Assembly (NCBI RefSeq): GCF_003151135.1
Contig: NZ_QEQK01000020.1
Location: 1-63,490 of the forward strand
Reading direction: 5' to 3'
DNA: 63,490 bases
DNA from: Abyssibacter profundi
Lineage (GTDB): Bacteria; Pseudomonadota; Gammaproteobacteria; Nevskiales; OUC007
The position numbers and the translations under genes are program-made. Each line of letters starts with the position of its first letter. Positions within the stretch are counted from its first letter, which is position 1. Of the stretch, positions 25,587-34,381 are shown piece after piece. The notes under the pieces are model-generated. The model saw only the letters and a list, made by a program, of their open reading frames with translations. It had not been told where the DNA came from and made no database searches.

Positions 25587-26600
25587 CTAGCGATCCGTTT
25601 CGTAGGAGACCAGCCGCTGGAGCGTGAGCATCAGCCAGTCGAGTAAGAAGCCGATCAATCCAATGGTGATCACTGCCACCAGAATCCGGCCGAGAGAGTT
25701 GGAACTGCCGTTCTGGAACTCGTCCCAGACGAATTTCCCCAGACCGGGGTTCTGCGCGAGCATTTCCGCGGCGATTAGCACCATCCAGCCGATGCCCAGG
25801 GAGATGCGCAGCCCGGTGAAGATCATCGGCAAGGAGGCCGGTAGCGCGATCCGGCGGATGCGCGTGGCCAGCGGCAGGTTGATCACCCGTCCGACGTTGA
25901 TCAGGTCGCTATCAATACGAGAAACGCCGACGGCGGTGTTGATCAATGTGGGCCACAGCGAGCACAGCGTGACGGTCAGCGCCGAGTTGATGAACGACTT
26001 CTCAATCATCGGATCAGGCGTGACGTACACCGCCGACACCACAATGGTGATGATGGGCAGCCAGGCCAGAGGCGAGACCGGTTTGAACACCTGAATCAGC
26101 GGGCTGATCGCCGTGTTCAGCGTCTCGCTCAGCCCACAGGCCACACCGATGGGAATGGCAATAATCGTGGCCAGCACAAAGCCGGCGAAGACCGTTTGCA
26201 GACTGGTCCAGATCTGGTCGTAAAACGTCGGTGCGCCGGTGTAGTCCCGGTACACCAGCTTGGCGTCCGGGTTACGGGCCAGCTGCCGTTCATGCCGTTG
26301 CTCCTGACGCTCGTAAAACGCCTCTGCCCGTTCGCGTTCGGCACGATGTTCGGCATGTAGATTCTTGGCCTGCGCCCAGGTCTGCGCCGGGCCCGGCAAC
26401 TGCCCCAGACTGGTATTCACCTGCGCCGCGCCCGCAGCCCACAGCATCAGGAAGATACCGATGGCCAGCAATGGCAGGCCGATACGCTGCCACAGGGCGT
26501 GCAGTTGCTCACGGGGATTGTCACCACTGGCCAGCAAGACCATGGGCGAGAGCCAGGCAAAGCCGGCCGTGTTGAGTCCATTGACGATGCGCGCTTTCAT
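25587..26600 (-). CDS. nrtB: Nitrate ABC transporter permease NrtB
   Basis: 337 residues. Inner-membrane permease of the BPD_transp family. The first TM near LPLLAIGIFLMLWAAG is followed by a long charged periplasmic segment (RAERERAEAFYERQEQRHER), usual in proteobacterial NrtB. The conserved core follows with TVFAGFVLATIIAIPIGVAC, the cytoplasmic EAA-like loop (RIALPASLPMIFTGLRISLG) and a final TM. The ATG at 26600 (MKARIVNGLN) is chosen; 26645 is less likely. A perfect hairpin separates it from nrtA. Confidence 0.93.
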   Translation of the reverse strand: MKARIVNGLNTAGFAWLSPMVLLASGDNPREQLHALWQRIGLPLLAIGIFLMLWAAGAAQVNTSLGQLPGPAQTWAQAKNLHAEHRAERERAEAFYERQEQRHERQLARNPDAKLVYRDYTGAPTFYDQIWTSLQTVFAGFVLATIIAIPIGVACGLSETLNTAISPLIQVFKPVSPLAWLPIITIVVSAVYVTPDPMIEKSFINSALTVTLCSLWPTLINTAVGVSRIDSDLINVGRVINLPLATRIRRIALPASLPMIFTGLRISLGIGWMVLIAAEMLAQNPGLGKFVWDEFQNGSSNSLGRILVAVITIGLIGFLLDWLMLTLQRLVSYETDR

Positions 26601-26652
26601 CGAGTCTCTCCGTGATCCCGCCGGGGATCGGTTACTCGGCTGCAAGAAGCCT

Positions 26653-26683
26653 GCCGTGCCCGGAGCCTGTGCCCGGGCACGGC
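26653..26683 (-). terminator. Intercistronic hairpin between nrtA and nrtB
   Basis: GCCGTGCCCGG and CCGGGCACGGC form an 11-bp perfect stem with a 9-nt loop, 7 bp after the nrtA stop. There is no T tract, so it is more likely an mRNA-stabilising or partial-termination element that lets the binding protein be made in excess over the membrane parts. Confidence 0.6.
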
Positions 26684-26690
26684 CCGTGCA

Positions 26691-28040
26691 CTAGCGATAA
26701 ATGTCGCCTTGCTTCATACCGATAGGGAACGACGACAAATAGGCATTGGGCTGGGTGCCGTCATAGGTGATGCCGTCGATGAATTCGGTCTGCGGCGGTT
26801 TGAAGCCGGTTTCCTCATCGAAATCCGGGAAATCCGAGGCTTCGAAGTAACCCTCTTCGATCAACTCGCGGGCCGCCGCGGCGTACACATCGGGCCGATA
26901 CACCTTGCGGGCGGTCTCCATGTACCAGTCGTCCGGCTTGTGTTCGGGAATCTGCCCCCAACGCCGCATCTGCGTCAGGTACCAGATGGCATCCGAGTAG
27001 TAGGGATAGGTGGCGTTGTAGCGGAAGAAAACGTTGAAATCCGGCACGGCGCGCTTGTCGCCTTTTTCGTATTCGAAGGTGCCGGTCATGGAGTTGGCGA
27101 TGACCTCCTCGTCCGCCCCCACGTAGTACGGCCGCGCGAGCATTTCCACGGCCTTGCCGCGGTTGGCGTTGTTGTTTTCATCCAGCCAGGCCGCTGCGCG
27201 AATCAACGCCTTGACCACAGCCTTGTGCGTTTCCGGATAGCGATCCGCCCAGGCCTTGGACACGCCGAAGACCTTCTCGGGGTTGTTCTTCCAGATTTCG
27301 TAGTCGGTGATGACCGGGACGCCGATTCCCTTGAACACCGCCTGCTGATTCCAGGGCTCACCGACGCAGTAACCGTAGATTGTGCCGGCTTCCAGCGTCG
27401 CCGGCATTTGCGGCGGTGGTGTCACGGATAGCAGGGCATCAGCTTCCAGCGTGCCCGAGATATCCCCCTTGAGCGGCGCGTAGAAACCGGGGTGAATCCC
27501 GCCGGCAGCCAGCCAGTACCGCAGCTCGTAGTTGTGGGTGGATACCGGGAAGACCATGCCCATCTTGAACGGCTTGCCGGCATCGTTGTACTGCTCGACC
27601 ACGGGTTTGAGGTAGTCGGCCTTGATCGGATGCACCGGCTTGCCGTCGGCGCGCTTCGGGATGCCGGGCTTCATCTGCTCCCAGACCTCGTTGGACACCG
27701 TGATTCCGTTGCCATTCAGATCCATGGAAAACGCGGTCACCACATGTGCCTGGGTGCCGAAGCCAATCGTGGCCCCCAGCGGCTGGCCGGCCAGCATGTG
27801 GGCGCCGTCGAGCTGGCCGTCAATGACCCGGTCCAACAAGACCTTCCAATTGGCCTGGGCTTCCAGTTCGACAAAAAGCCCCTCGTCCTCGAAGAAAAAC
27901 AGCTCCTTGGCCACCGCCAGCGGCGCCATATCGGTGAGCTTGATGAATCCGAATTTAAGGTCGGGCTTTTCAGGCTCGGCGGCCAGGGCTGTGGTCGACA
28001 GCATGAGGGCTCCGAGACTGGCAATGCAGTGCTTCAACAT
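26691..28040 (-). CDS. nrtA: Nitrate ABC transporter substrate-binding protein NrtA
   Basis: 449 residues. Periplasmic nitrate/nitrite-binding protein with signal peptide ([20 protein letters not shown]). Conserved stretches: [66 protein letters not shown]. It starts 22 nt after the leader terminator, so it depends on antitermination. It is first gene of the nrt-moco unit. It could bind bicarbonate or cyanate instead in related proteins, but its neighbours fit nitrate. Confidence 0.94.
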   Translation of the reverse strand: MLKHCIASLGALMLSTTALAAEPEKPDLKFGFIKLTDMAPLAVAKELFFFEDEGLFVELEAQANWKVLLDRVIDGQLDGAHMLAGQPLGATIGFGTQAHVVTAFSMDLNGNGITVSNEVWEQMKPGIPKRADGKPVHPIKADYLKPVVEQYNDAGKPFKMGMVFPVSTHNYELRYWLAAGGIHPGFYAPLKGDISGTLEADALLSVTPPPQMPATLEAGTIYGYCVGEPWNQQAVFKGIGVPVITDYEIWKNNPEKVFGVSKAWADRYPETHKAVVKALIRAAAWLDENNNANRGKAVEMLARPYYVGADEEVIANSMTGTFEYEKGDKRAVPDFNVFFRYNATYPYYSDAIWYLTQMRRWGQIPEHKPDDWYMETARKVYRPDVYAAAARELIEEGYFEASDFPDFDEETGFKPPQTEFIDGITYDGTQPNAYLSSFPIGMKQGDIYR

Positions 28041-28061
28041 GGCTTGGGCTCCGTTCAGCGC

Positions 28062-28113
28062 AAAAAAAAAGCGCCCGCCGAGTGCAGCCTTTGGGGCTGA
28101 CTCATGCGAACGC
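28062..28113 (-). terminator. Intrinsic terminator (attenuator) in the nrtA leader
   Basis: On the minus strand the outer arms GCGTTCGC/GCGGGCGC (with two G-T pairs) and the inner arms GAGTCAGCC/GGCTGCACTC (one bulge) form a long stem, followed by nine T residues at 28070-28062. It ends 21 bp before the nrtA ATG. Its 5' arm contains the 3' arm of the hexaloop hairpin at 28107-28122, so the two structures exclude each other. Confidence 0.88.
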
Positions 28114-28188
28114 CTTTGTTCGGGCCTGACCAGCCGCAGGGCTGTGCAGACAATGTTCGGGCCGGGCCGCTGCTGGACACCGTTGTCC
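28107..28188 (-). promoter_or_regulatory. ANTAR-type two-hexaloop antitermination leader of nrtA
   Basis: Hairpin 1 (28188-28175): stem GGAC/GTCC, loop AACGGT. Hairpin 2 (28122-28107): stem CGAAC/GTTCG, loop AAAGGC. Both loops are six nucleotides with A at position 1 and G at position 4, the known recognition feature of ANTAR-domain antiterminators. Hairpin 2 overlaps the terminator 5' arm. An extra stem (CAGCC/GGCTG) lies between them. Binding by the nasT-like product is inferred. Confidence 0.82.
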
Positions 28189-28210
28189 GCGACTCGACGC
28201 CATGTCTAGA

Positions 28211-28226
28211 AGCAATGCTGATGCCA
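28211..28226 (-). promoter_or_regulatory. Sigma-54-type -24/-12 promoter of the nrt-moco unit
   Basis: Minus-strand TGGCATC-N4-TTGCT matches the RpoN consensus TGGCACG-N4-TTGCW with exact GG-GC spacing. It lies about 22 bp before the first hexaloop hairpin, so the transcript would begin just before the antitermination leader. The match GCACC-N5-GGTGC at 28557-28573, inside the divergent gene, resembles an NtrC site but may be chance. Confidence 0.7.
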
Positions 28227-28286
28227 ACCCGGCCGTGCTGGCTCGACCATTGCAGCCACGGGTGACAAACCCGCAGAGTCACTGGT

Positions 28287-29141
28287 ATGGAACAGCCCTC
28301 GAATCGTCGCCCCGTGGTTGCGTCTTCCCTGCAGGGGAAACGCATTGCCGTACCGGAAACCCGCTCTCTGGACGTGTTCTGCCGCTTGCTGGAAGAGCGC
28401 GGGGCTCGCGTGCTGCGTTGCCCGCTGGTCGCGATTCTGGACGCGCCAGACCCCGAACCGGTCGCCCGCTGGTGTGACCGCTTGGTTGCAGGAAGCTTCG
28501 ATACGGTCATCTGGCTCACCGGCGAAGGGCTACGCCGCACCATGAAGGTGGTGCATCGCACCAACCCGGTGCTGGAAGAGGCGTTTGTGCGTCAGCTGGG
28601 CCAGTGCTTCAACGTCTGCCGGGGCCCCAAGCCCGCCCGCGAACTTCGAGCCTTGCGCATCACCCCGTCACTGGTCGTCTCCCCTCCCACAACAGCCGGT
28701 GTCATCCAAGCGCTAAAAGACCATGCACTGGCCGGCCAACATGTCGGCGTTCAGCTCTACGGTGACAATCCGAACACGCCGTTAATGCAATGGCTGGAAC
28801 AGGCCGGCGCCCTGGCCGATTGCGTGGCGCCCTACGTCTATGCCGACAAGGCCAGCGAACAAGACGTGCTGGGTCTTATCGACGCGTTGGTGGATGGTCA
28901 GGTGGATGCCATCGCACTGACCAGCGCACCGCAGCTGCGCTACCTCTTTCGAGTGGCGCGCAAGTATGAGCGGGATGCGGCCCTGAAGACCGCGCTGATG
29001 CAGACCTGCGTAGCGTCGGTCGGACCGGTCGTCACCGCCAGCCTGGCCGAGGCGGGAATCACCGCGACCGTGCAGCCGGAGAGCCAGTTTTTTCTTAAAC
29101 CGCTGACTCGGGCACTGGAGCACTACTTTGCCGGTCGCTGA
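28287..29141 (+). CDS. hemD: Uroporphyrinogen-III synthase-like protein
   Basis: 284 residues. Two-lobed HemD fold: LQGKRIAVPETRSLDVFCRLL at the start, FDTVIWLTGEGLRRTM, VVSPPTTAGVIQAL, VGVQLYGDNPNTPLMQWL, DAIALTSAPQLRYLF and ASVGPVVTASLAEAGI. The enzyme closes hydroxymethylbilane to uroporphyrinogen III, precursor of sirohaem needed by the nitrite reductase NirB. It is the only plus-strand gene in the nitrate region, divergent from nrtA and converging on modC with a 7-bp gap. It may be a second, nitrate-linked copy, but the rest of the haem pathway is not in view. Confidence 0.83.
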   Translation: MEQPSNRRPVVASSLQGKRIAVPETRSLDVFCRLLEERGARVLRCPLVAILDAPDPEPVARWCDRLVAGSFDTVIWLTGEGLRRTMKVVHRTNPVLEEAFVRQLGQCFNVCRGPKPARELRALRITPSLVVSPPTTAGVIQALKDHALAGQHVGVQLYGDNPNTPLMQWLEQAGALADCVAPYVYADKASEQDVLGLIDALVDGQVDAIALTSAPQLRYLFRVARKYERDAALKTALMQTCVASVGPVVTASLAEAGITATVQPESQFFLKPLTRALEHYFAGR

Positions 29142-29148
29142 ACAGCAA

Positions 29149-30243
29149 TCAGCGCAGCACGGCCACCGCCTTGATCTGCGCCCAAAGCTGGTCGCCTGAA
29201 CACAGCCCGAGTTCCGCGACAGATCGTCGGGTCACCCGTGCCAGCAGAGGGGTCGACCCGGCACGAAGCCGAACCAGCTGATCTGGCCCATCGCCGGGCC
29301 CATCCAGCGCCTCGACGGTGACGGGCAGGCGATTGAGCAGGCTGCTGCGGGCCTCGGGGTCACGGCTCAGGCTGACATCGCGGGCCTGCACCTGCAGCCG
29401 CAAGTAGGCGCCGGGCTGCCCGAGGCGCCCATCGACCCACAGTGCACCACCTGCGAACGCGGCGCGCAGCAGCCCCCAGCGGGCATCCTGCTCGACGACC
29501 TGCGCCTCGATGAGCGCGCCGGGTTCTTCATGGGCGCCCCGCAGATGCGGCAGCACGTCCCGCACCGTCCCCTGCCTGGCCACCCGCCCCTGACGCAGCT
29601 CCACGACGTAATCCGCCAACCGAGCGACTTCGTACACGCGATGCGTGACGTACAGCACGGGCAGCGCCTGATCACGGCAGAGACGGTCGAGATACGGCAG
29701 CAGCTGGTGGCGTCGCTCCGGGTCCAGCGCGGACAAGGGTTCGTCCAGTAGCAACAGCGCGGGCCCGACGAGCAATGCGCGAGCGATAGCGACACGCTGG
29801 CGCTCCCCACCGGATAGCGTTTGCGGACGCCTGTCCAGCAACTGACCCAGTTCCAGTGATTCGACCACCGCATCGAAACCGGGGGCCCCGTCACCGGCCC
29901 GCCGGGCGGCATAACGCAGATTGCCCCGCACTGTGAGATGCGGGAACAGCGCGCAATCCTGGAACACGTAACCGATCCGGCGTCGGTGAGCCGGTAGCTG
30001 ATGCTGCGGTGATTGCCAAGACTGCCCACCCAGGGTCACCCAACCCTGAGCGGCCGACAGGCCGGCGATGGCGCGCAGCAGGGTGGTCTTTCCGGCACCT
30101 GACGGGCCGAAGATGGCCGTCACACCTCGACCCGGCAACTGCAAATCGACCGCCAGACGATCCGCGCATGACGGGACCGCAGCCGCCAGCCTGAGCTGCA
30201 CCCGCAACCCGCAGGGCGATGTTGTCGGCGGACAGCCGGTCAT
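29149..30243 (-). CDS. modC: Molybdate ABC transporter ATPase ModC
   Basis: 364 residues. ABC ATPase domain with GPSGAGKTTLLRAIAGL (Walker A), LSGGERQRVAIARAL (signature) and LLLLDEPLSALD (Walker B). A C-terminal Mop/TOBE-type molybdate-binding region follows (LNRLPVTVEALDG, QLVRLRAGSTPLLARVTRRS). The ATG at 30243 gives an ATGA overlap with modB; an earlier Met at 30327 lies within modB. It is last gene of the porin-nir-nas-mod unit. It energises molybdate uptake for the cofactor of NasA. Confidence 0.93.
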   Translation of the reverse strand: MTGCPPTTSPCGLRVQLRLAAAVPSCADRLAVDLQLPGRGVTAIFGPSGAGKTTLLRAIAGLSAAQGWVTLGGQSWQSPQHQLPAHRRRIGYVFQDCALFPHLTVRGNLRYAARRAGDGAPGFDAVVESLELGQLLDRRPQTLSGGERQRVAIARALLVGPALLLLDEPLSALDPERRHQLLPYLDRLCRDQALPVLYVTHRVYEVARLADYVVELRQGRVARQGTVRDVLPHLRGAHEEPGALIEAQVVEQDARWGLLRAAFAGGALWVDGRLGQPGAYLRLQVQARDVSLSRDPEARSSLLNRLPVTVEALDGPGDGPDQLVRLRAGSTPLLARVTRRSVAELGLCSGDQLWAQIKAVAVLR

Positions 30244-30932
30244 GTCCCGACGCCGCGCAAGCCAAGCAACCGTCCGCGCCAGCCGTAAACCGGCAGCAAC
30301 ACGGCAAAGGACAGGCCAACCAGCCACGCCGCCAGCCCATGGGCCCGGTCGTAGTCTAGCGATTCCACATGCTCGTAAATCTGCACGGCAGCCACGCGCG
30401 TCTCGCCCGGCAGGCTGCCGCCCATCATCAACACCACGCCGAATTCACCCAGCGTGTGCGCAAACCCCAGCACGGCAGCGGTCACGAAGCCGGGCCAGGA
30501 CATCGGAAGCACCAGCGTGACCAGGCGGTCCAGCGGACCGGCTCCCAGGGTCGCGGCGGCATCCAGCGATGCGGACCCCACCGCCTCCATCGCGCCCTGA
30601 ATCGGCTGGACGACGAAGGGCAGCGAGTACACCACCGAGGCCAGCACCAGCCCTTCGAATGTGAATGGCAGACGCCCCAGCCCCAGGGCTTGCGTCCATG
30701 CCCCGATGGGGCCGCCCTCACCCAATACGATGAGCAGGTAGAAACCCAGGACACTGGACGGCAACACCAGCGGCATGGCCACCAGTGTTGCGACGATGGC
30801 CCGCCAGCGGCTGCTGCCCCGCGCCAGCCACCAGGCCAACGGTGTGGCGAGAATGAGCAGGAACAGCGTCGAGACCAGCGCCAGCCGCAGGCTTAACGCC
30901 AGCGCCTGCCAGTCAGCGGCGGCCAATGTCAC
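30240..30932 (-). CDS. modB: Molybdate ABC transporter permease ModB
   Basis: 230 residues. Inner-membrane permease with five or so TM segments, for example LALVSTLFLLILATPLAWWL and VLPSSVLGFYLLIVLG. The EAA-type loop is DAAATLGAGPLDRLVTLVLP, and GFAHTLGEFGVVLMMGGSLPG is typical of ModB. The GTG start at 30932 overlaps the modA stop by 4 bp; the longer frame from 31085 is inside modA. Confidence 0.93.
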   Translation of the reverse strand: MTLAAADWQALALSLRLALVSTLFLLILATPLAWWLARGSSRWRAIVATLVAMPLVLPSSVLGFYLLIVLGEGGPIGAWTQALGLGRLPFTFEGLVLASVVYSLPFVVQPIQGAMEAVGSASLDAAATLGAGPLDRLVTLVLPMSWPGFVTAAVLGFAHTLGEFGVVLMMGGSLPGETRVAAVQIYEHVESLDYDRAHGLAAWLVGLSFAVLLPVYGWRGRLLGLRGVGT

Positions 30933-31699
30933 GAGATAGCGGCGCGATCGACAACGGCATAGCCAGCCGCCTCGATACGCGCTTGCGCCGGCTGGCCGCG
31001 TAGCCAACGGATGAAGGCCACCGCGGCCGGCTGCCCGGCACCACGGAGCAGCAACACGGCTTCCTGGTCGATCGGTGCATGCCAATGCGCGGGCACCAGC
31101 CAGGCCTGGTTACGCTGGGACGGCGGAATCAGCGACCACGCAACCAGCCCGATCGGCGCGTGTCCGGTCGCGACATAACGCGTGGCCTGGGCCACGTTTT
31201 CGCCCAGCACCCGTTGCGTGGCATCCAGATCGAGTGCGAGGTAGCGCAGCACCTGCATCGCGGCCTGGCCATAGGGCGCCAGGCGCGGATTGGCCAGCGC
31301 AATCGTCGGTTCGGCGTACAGCCGCTGAGGCCCGCGCAGCGGCTGCCCGTCACCGGCCCAAAGTGCCAGCCGGCCGCTGGCATAAACAAAGCGCTTGCCT
31401 GGAACGGTGAGCCCCAGCGCTTCCAGCCGCGCCGGTTTATCGCGATCGGCCGATAACAGCACGTCATACGGAGCGCCTTGGCGAATCTGGGCGTAAAGCT
31501 TGCCGGATGCGCCACCGATCAACGTGAGGCGGTGTCCGGTTTGTCGCCGAAACAAGGGCGCCAATTCACGGGCAACCGGCAGAAAATTCATCGCCACGGC
31601 CACGCGCGCGGGCTCTGCCGGACTCGCCAGGCCAGGGTGTGTCCATACGAACAGCCCGAGCCAGGCCAGAGCCAACCAGCGCAGCAGGGCCGCGATCAT
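30929..31699 (-). CDS. modA: Molybdate-binding periplasmic protein ModA
   Basis: 256 residues from the ATG at 31699, which overlaps the nasA stop (ATGA); the frame upstream to 32071 is inside nasA. Signal peptide MIAALLRWLALAWLGLFVW...ASPA. Mature motifs: VAVAMNFLPVARELAPLF, LTLIGGASGKLYAQI (oxyanion contact), GAPYDVLLSADRD, TIALANPRLAPYGQAAMQVL. Binds molybdate or tungstate for ModBC. Direct coupling to the molybdenum enzyme NasA is the noteworthy feature. Confidence 0.92.
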   Translation of the reverse strand: MIAALLRWLALAWLGLFVWTHPGLASPAEPARVAVAMNFLPVARELAPLFRRQTGHRLTLIGGASGKLYAQIRQGAPYDVLLSADRDKPARLEALGLTVPGKRFVYASGRLALWAGDGQPLRGPQRLYAEPTIALANPRLAPYGQAAMQVLRYLALDLDATQRVLGENVAQATRYVATGHAPIGLVAWSLIPPSQRNQAWLVPAHWHAPIDQEAVLLLRGAGQPAAVAFIRWLRGQPAQARIEAAGYAVVDRAAIS

Positions 31700-34380
31700 C
31701 CGGCGGCCGCGAGTAATGCGCGTAGCTCCGGCAGGCAGGATCCGCAGTTGGTTCCGGCCTTGAGCCGGGCGCCAATGGCATCCGTATCGCCGCAGCCCTG
31801 GGCAATGGCATCGACGATGGCCTGTCGGCCGACGCCAAAGCAGGCGCAGACCTGCGGTCCGGGGTCGGCCCCGGGGTCCGGCGATTGACCCGCCAACAGA
31901 CCCCGGCGGTCTGCCTCGTCGAGCGCCGGTTTGGCAAACAAGCCGCCAAGCCAACCTCGATCCGGCAGACGCGCCGGTCCTGCCGCAACAAATAGACAGC
32001 CGACCAGGCGACCATCCCTGATGCGCGCGATGCGACCCTGCCGCGTCCTGGCGTCGACATACTGCAGCCATTCATCGCGCTCGCCTCCGAGCCACACCTT
32101 GGCTCGCTCCACCCAGTCTTCCGGCGACAGGTGTTCGTCGATGCTGACGAACTCCATGCGCCAGAAGGCCGGACCTCTCGCCCGTACCCAATACGCCGGT
32201 GCGGTGTCTCGTGGCCCGCCGGCATCGGCCGCCAGCGCCTCGCGGCTCAAGGCAAAGCCATACCAGGCGGCCGGCAGCGCACGCACACGCACGGGGGTGT
32301 GCTTGAACTCGGGCTCGCCCGAGTCGGGATCGACCACCGGATTGACCACGGCATCGATCCGACAGCGACTGGACACGGCATCGTTCCAGTGCATCGGCAC
32401 GAAGACCGAACCCGGCCGCTGACCGGTATCGATATGGACCCGGGCCAGCGCCCGTCCCCATCGGCTCTCGATCAGGGCCACGTCCTGCTCAAACAGAGAC
32501 AGACTGCGCGCATCCTGCGGATGCACATCCACGGTCGGCTCCGGCCGATGCCCACCCAAGCGAGGTGCCTTGCCGGTGCGCGTCATCGTGTGCCAGTGAT
32601 CACGCACACGTCCGGTATTGAGTACCAACGGATAATCGGGATTGGGCGGATGCGCCGGGGCACGTGGCTGGAGCACCTGCATGCGCGCCTTGCCCTGATC
32701 CGTTGAAAACGGGTGATCCGCGAACGGTCTGGCTCGATCCTCGGGTCCGAGTATCGGCCACCGGCGTGGGGCCATGGCCGCATAGGCCTGGGCGCCCTGC
32801 CCGACCAGTCCCGCCAGATTCAACTGGCGGATGCGACCGTTGGCGTCGTTCTCGAATGCAGTCAGCCGCGCATGTTCGTCAAAGATCTCCGCCGTTGTTT
32901 CATAATCAAAGCCCTCCATCCCAAGCCGCTGGGCCACCTGGGCCACCATCCACCAGTCTGGCCGCGCCTCACCGGCCGCCGGCAGAAACCGCCGCTGCCT
33001 GGAGATCATCCGCTCCGAGTTGGTTACCGTGCCGTCCTTCTCCCCCCAGGCCTCGGCGGGAAGCCGGACGTTGGCGGTGGCCACCGTATCGGTATTGGCC
33101 ATGCAGTCGGAGACGATCACATTCGGACAGCGCAGCAATGCCTCACGCACGCGATCGGCGTCCGGCATGGAAACCACGGGATTGGTCGCCATGATCCAGA
33201 TCAGCTGTATCCGGCCGGCATGCACGGCCTCGAACAAATCGACCGCTTTCAGCCCCGGCTGGCGGGCGACGGCCAAGCTCCCCCAGAACCGCTGGACCCG
33301 ATCCGCCTCGTCAAAACCCATGTGGGCAGCCAGCGTCGATGCCAGGCCCCCGACCTCGCGCCCACCCATGGCGTTCGGCTGACCGGTTATCGACAGGGGG
33401 CCGGTACCGGGCCGATTCAGGCGTCCGGTTGCCAGGTGACAATTAATGATGGCGCTGACCTTGTCACTGCCGGCGCTGGATTGATTCACGCCCTGCGAGT
33501 AGAGCGTGACCACCCGGTCCGTGCGGGCGAATAGCTGGAAGAAGCGCGCCACATCCTCTGCACCCAGACCGCAGCGCGCAGCCACCGCCGCCGGGGATGC
33601 GCCTTGCTCCCGGGCAGCGGCCAGCGCCTCGCCAAACCCGCTGACCTGGGCCTCCAGATAGCGGTAGTCCAGATGACCGTTGTGCTCCAGAAAGGCCAGC
33701 AGTCCCTGGAACAGCGCGACATCGCTCCCCGGCGCGAGCGGCAAATGCAGATCTGCCTCCTCTGCGGTGGCGCTGCGCCGCGGATCGATCACCACGACCT
33801 GTGCCTTGCGTTGCCGCTGATTACCACGAATGCGCTGGTAGACGATGGGATGACACCAGGCCGTATTGGCTCCCACCAACACGATGAGGTCGGCCACATC
33901 GAGGTCCTCGTAACAGCCAGGGACCACGTCTTCGCCGAAGGCCCGTTGGTAGCCCACCACCGAGGACGACATGCAAAGCCTGGAGTTCGTATCGATGTTG
34001 CCGGTGCCCAGTCCACCCTTGGCGAACTTGTTGGCCACGTAGTAATCCTCGGTCAACAACTGACCCGAGACATACAAGGCCACCGCCTCCGGCCCATGCG
34101 AATCCAGCACGCGACGAAAACGACCCGCCACGTCATCCAGCGCGGTGTTCCAGTCCACGGCTTGGCCGTCCACGCTGGGGTGTAACAGTCGCTGATCCAG
34201 ATCCAGCGTCTCACCCAACGCGCTGCCCTTTGAGCACAGCCGTCCCGCATTGGCCGGGTGCGCCGGATCACCGGCAATCGTGGCCTGGCCGTTCTCCAAG
34301 GGGGTGGCCAGCACGCCACAACCCACCCCGCAATAAGGGCAGGTGGTGCGAACAGGCGACTGCGTGGCGGTCGCTGGCAT
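31696..34380 (-). CDS. nasA: Assimilatory nitrate reductase catalytic subunit NasA
   Basis: 894 residues, cytoplasmic. Reduces nitrate to nitrite with bis-MGD and iron-sulfur clusters. N-terminal [4Fe-4S] motif TTCPYCGVGCGV plus GRLCSKGSALGETL; molybdopterin domains with LCMSSSVVGYQRAFG, VVIDPRRSAT, NQSSAGSDKVSAIINCHLATG, GREVGGLA. The C-terminal molydopterin-dinucleotide domain has VLNTGRVRDHWHTMTRTGK. Residues from about 835 form an added BFD-like [2Fe-2S] domain (VCACFGVGRQAIVDAI, TNCGSCLPELRALL), usual in NasA of proteobacteria. The start at 34380 lies 1 nt after the nirD stop. Confidence 0.95.
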   Translation of the reverse strand: MPATATQSPVRTTCPYCGVGCGVLATPLENGQATIAGDPAHPANAGRLCSKGSALGETLDLDQRLLHPSVDGQAVDWNTALDDVAGRFRRVLDSHGPEAVALYVSGQLLTEDYYVANKFAKGGLGTGNIDTNSRLCMSSSVVGYQRAFGEDVVPGCYEDLDVADLIVLVGANTAWCHPIVYQRIRGNQRQRKAQVVVIDPRRSATAEEADLHLPLAPGSDVALFQGLLAFLEHNGHLDYRYLEAQVSGFGEALAAAREQGASPAAVAARCGLGAEDVARFFQLFARTDRVVTLYSQGVNQSSAGSDKVSAIINCHLATGRLNRPGTGPLSITGQPNAMGGREVGGLASTLAAHMGFDEADRVQRFWGSLAVARQPGLKAVDLFEAVHAGRIQLIWIMATNPVVSMPDADRVREALLRCPNVIVSDCMANTDTVATANVRLPAEAWGEKDGTVTNSERMISRQRRFLPAAGEARPDWWMVAQVAQRLGMEGFDYETTAEIFDEHARLTAFENDANGRIRQLNLAGLVGQGAQAYAAMAPRRWPILGPEDRARPFADHPFSTDQGKARMQVLQPRAPAHPPNPDYPLVLNTGRVRDHWHTMTRTGKAPRLGGHRPEPTVDVHPQDARSLSLFEQDVALIESRWGRALARVHIDTGQRPGSVFVPMHWNDAVSSRCRIDAVVNPVVDPDSGEPEFKHTPVRVRALPAAWYGFALSREALAADAGGPRDTAPAYWVRARGPAFWRMEFVSIDEHLSPEDWVERAKVWLGGERDEWLQYVDARTRQGRIARIRDGRLVGCLFVAAGPARLPDRGWLGGLFAKPALDEADRRGLLAGQSPDPGADPGPQVCACFGVGRQAIVDAIAQGCGDTDAIGARLKAGTNCGSCLPELRALLAAAG

Positions 34381-34381
34381 C

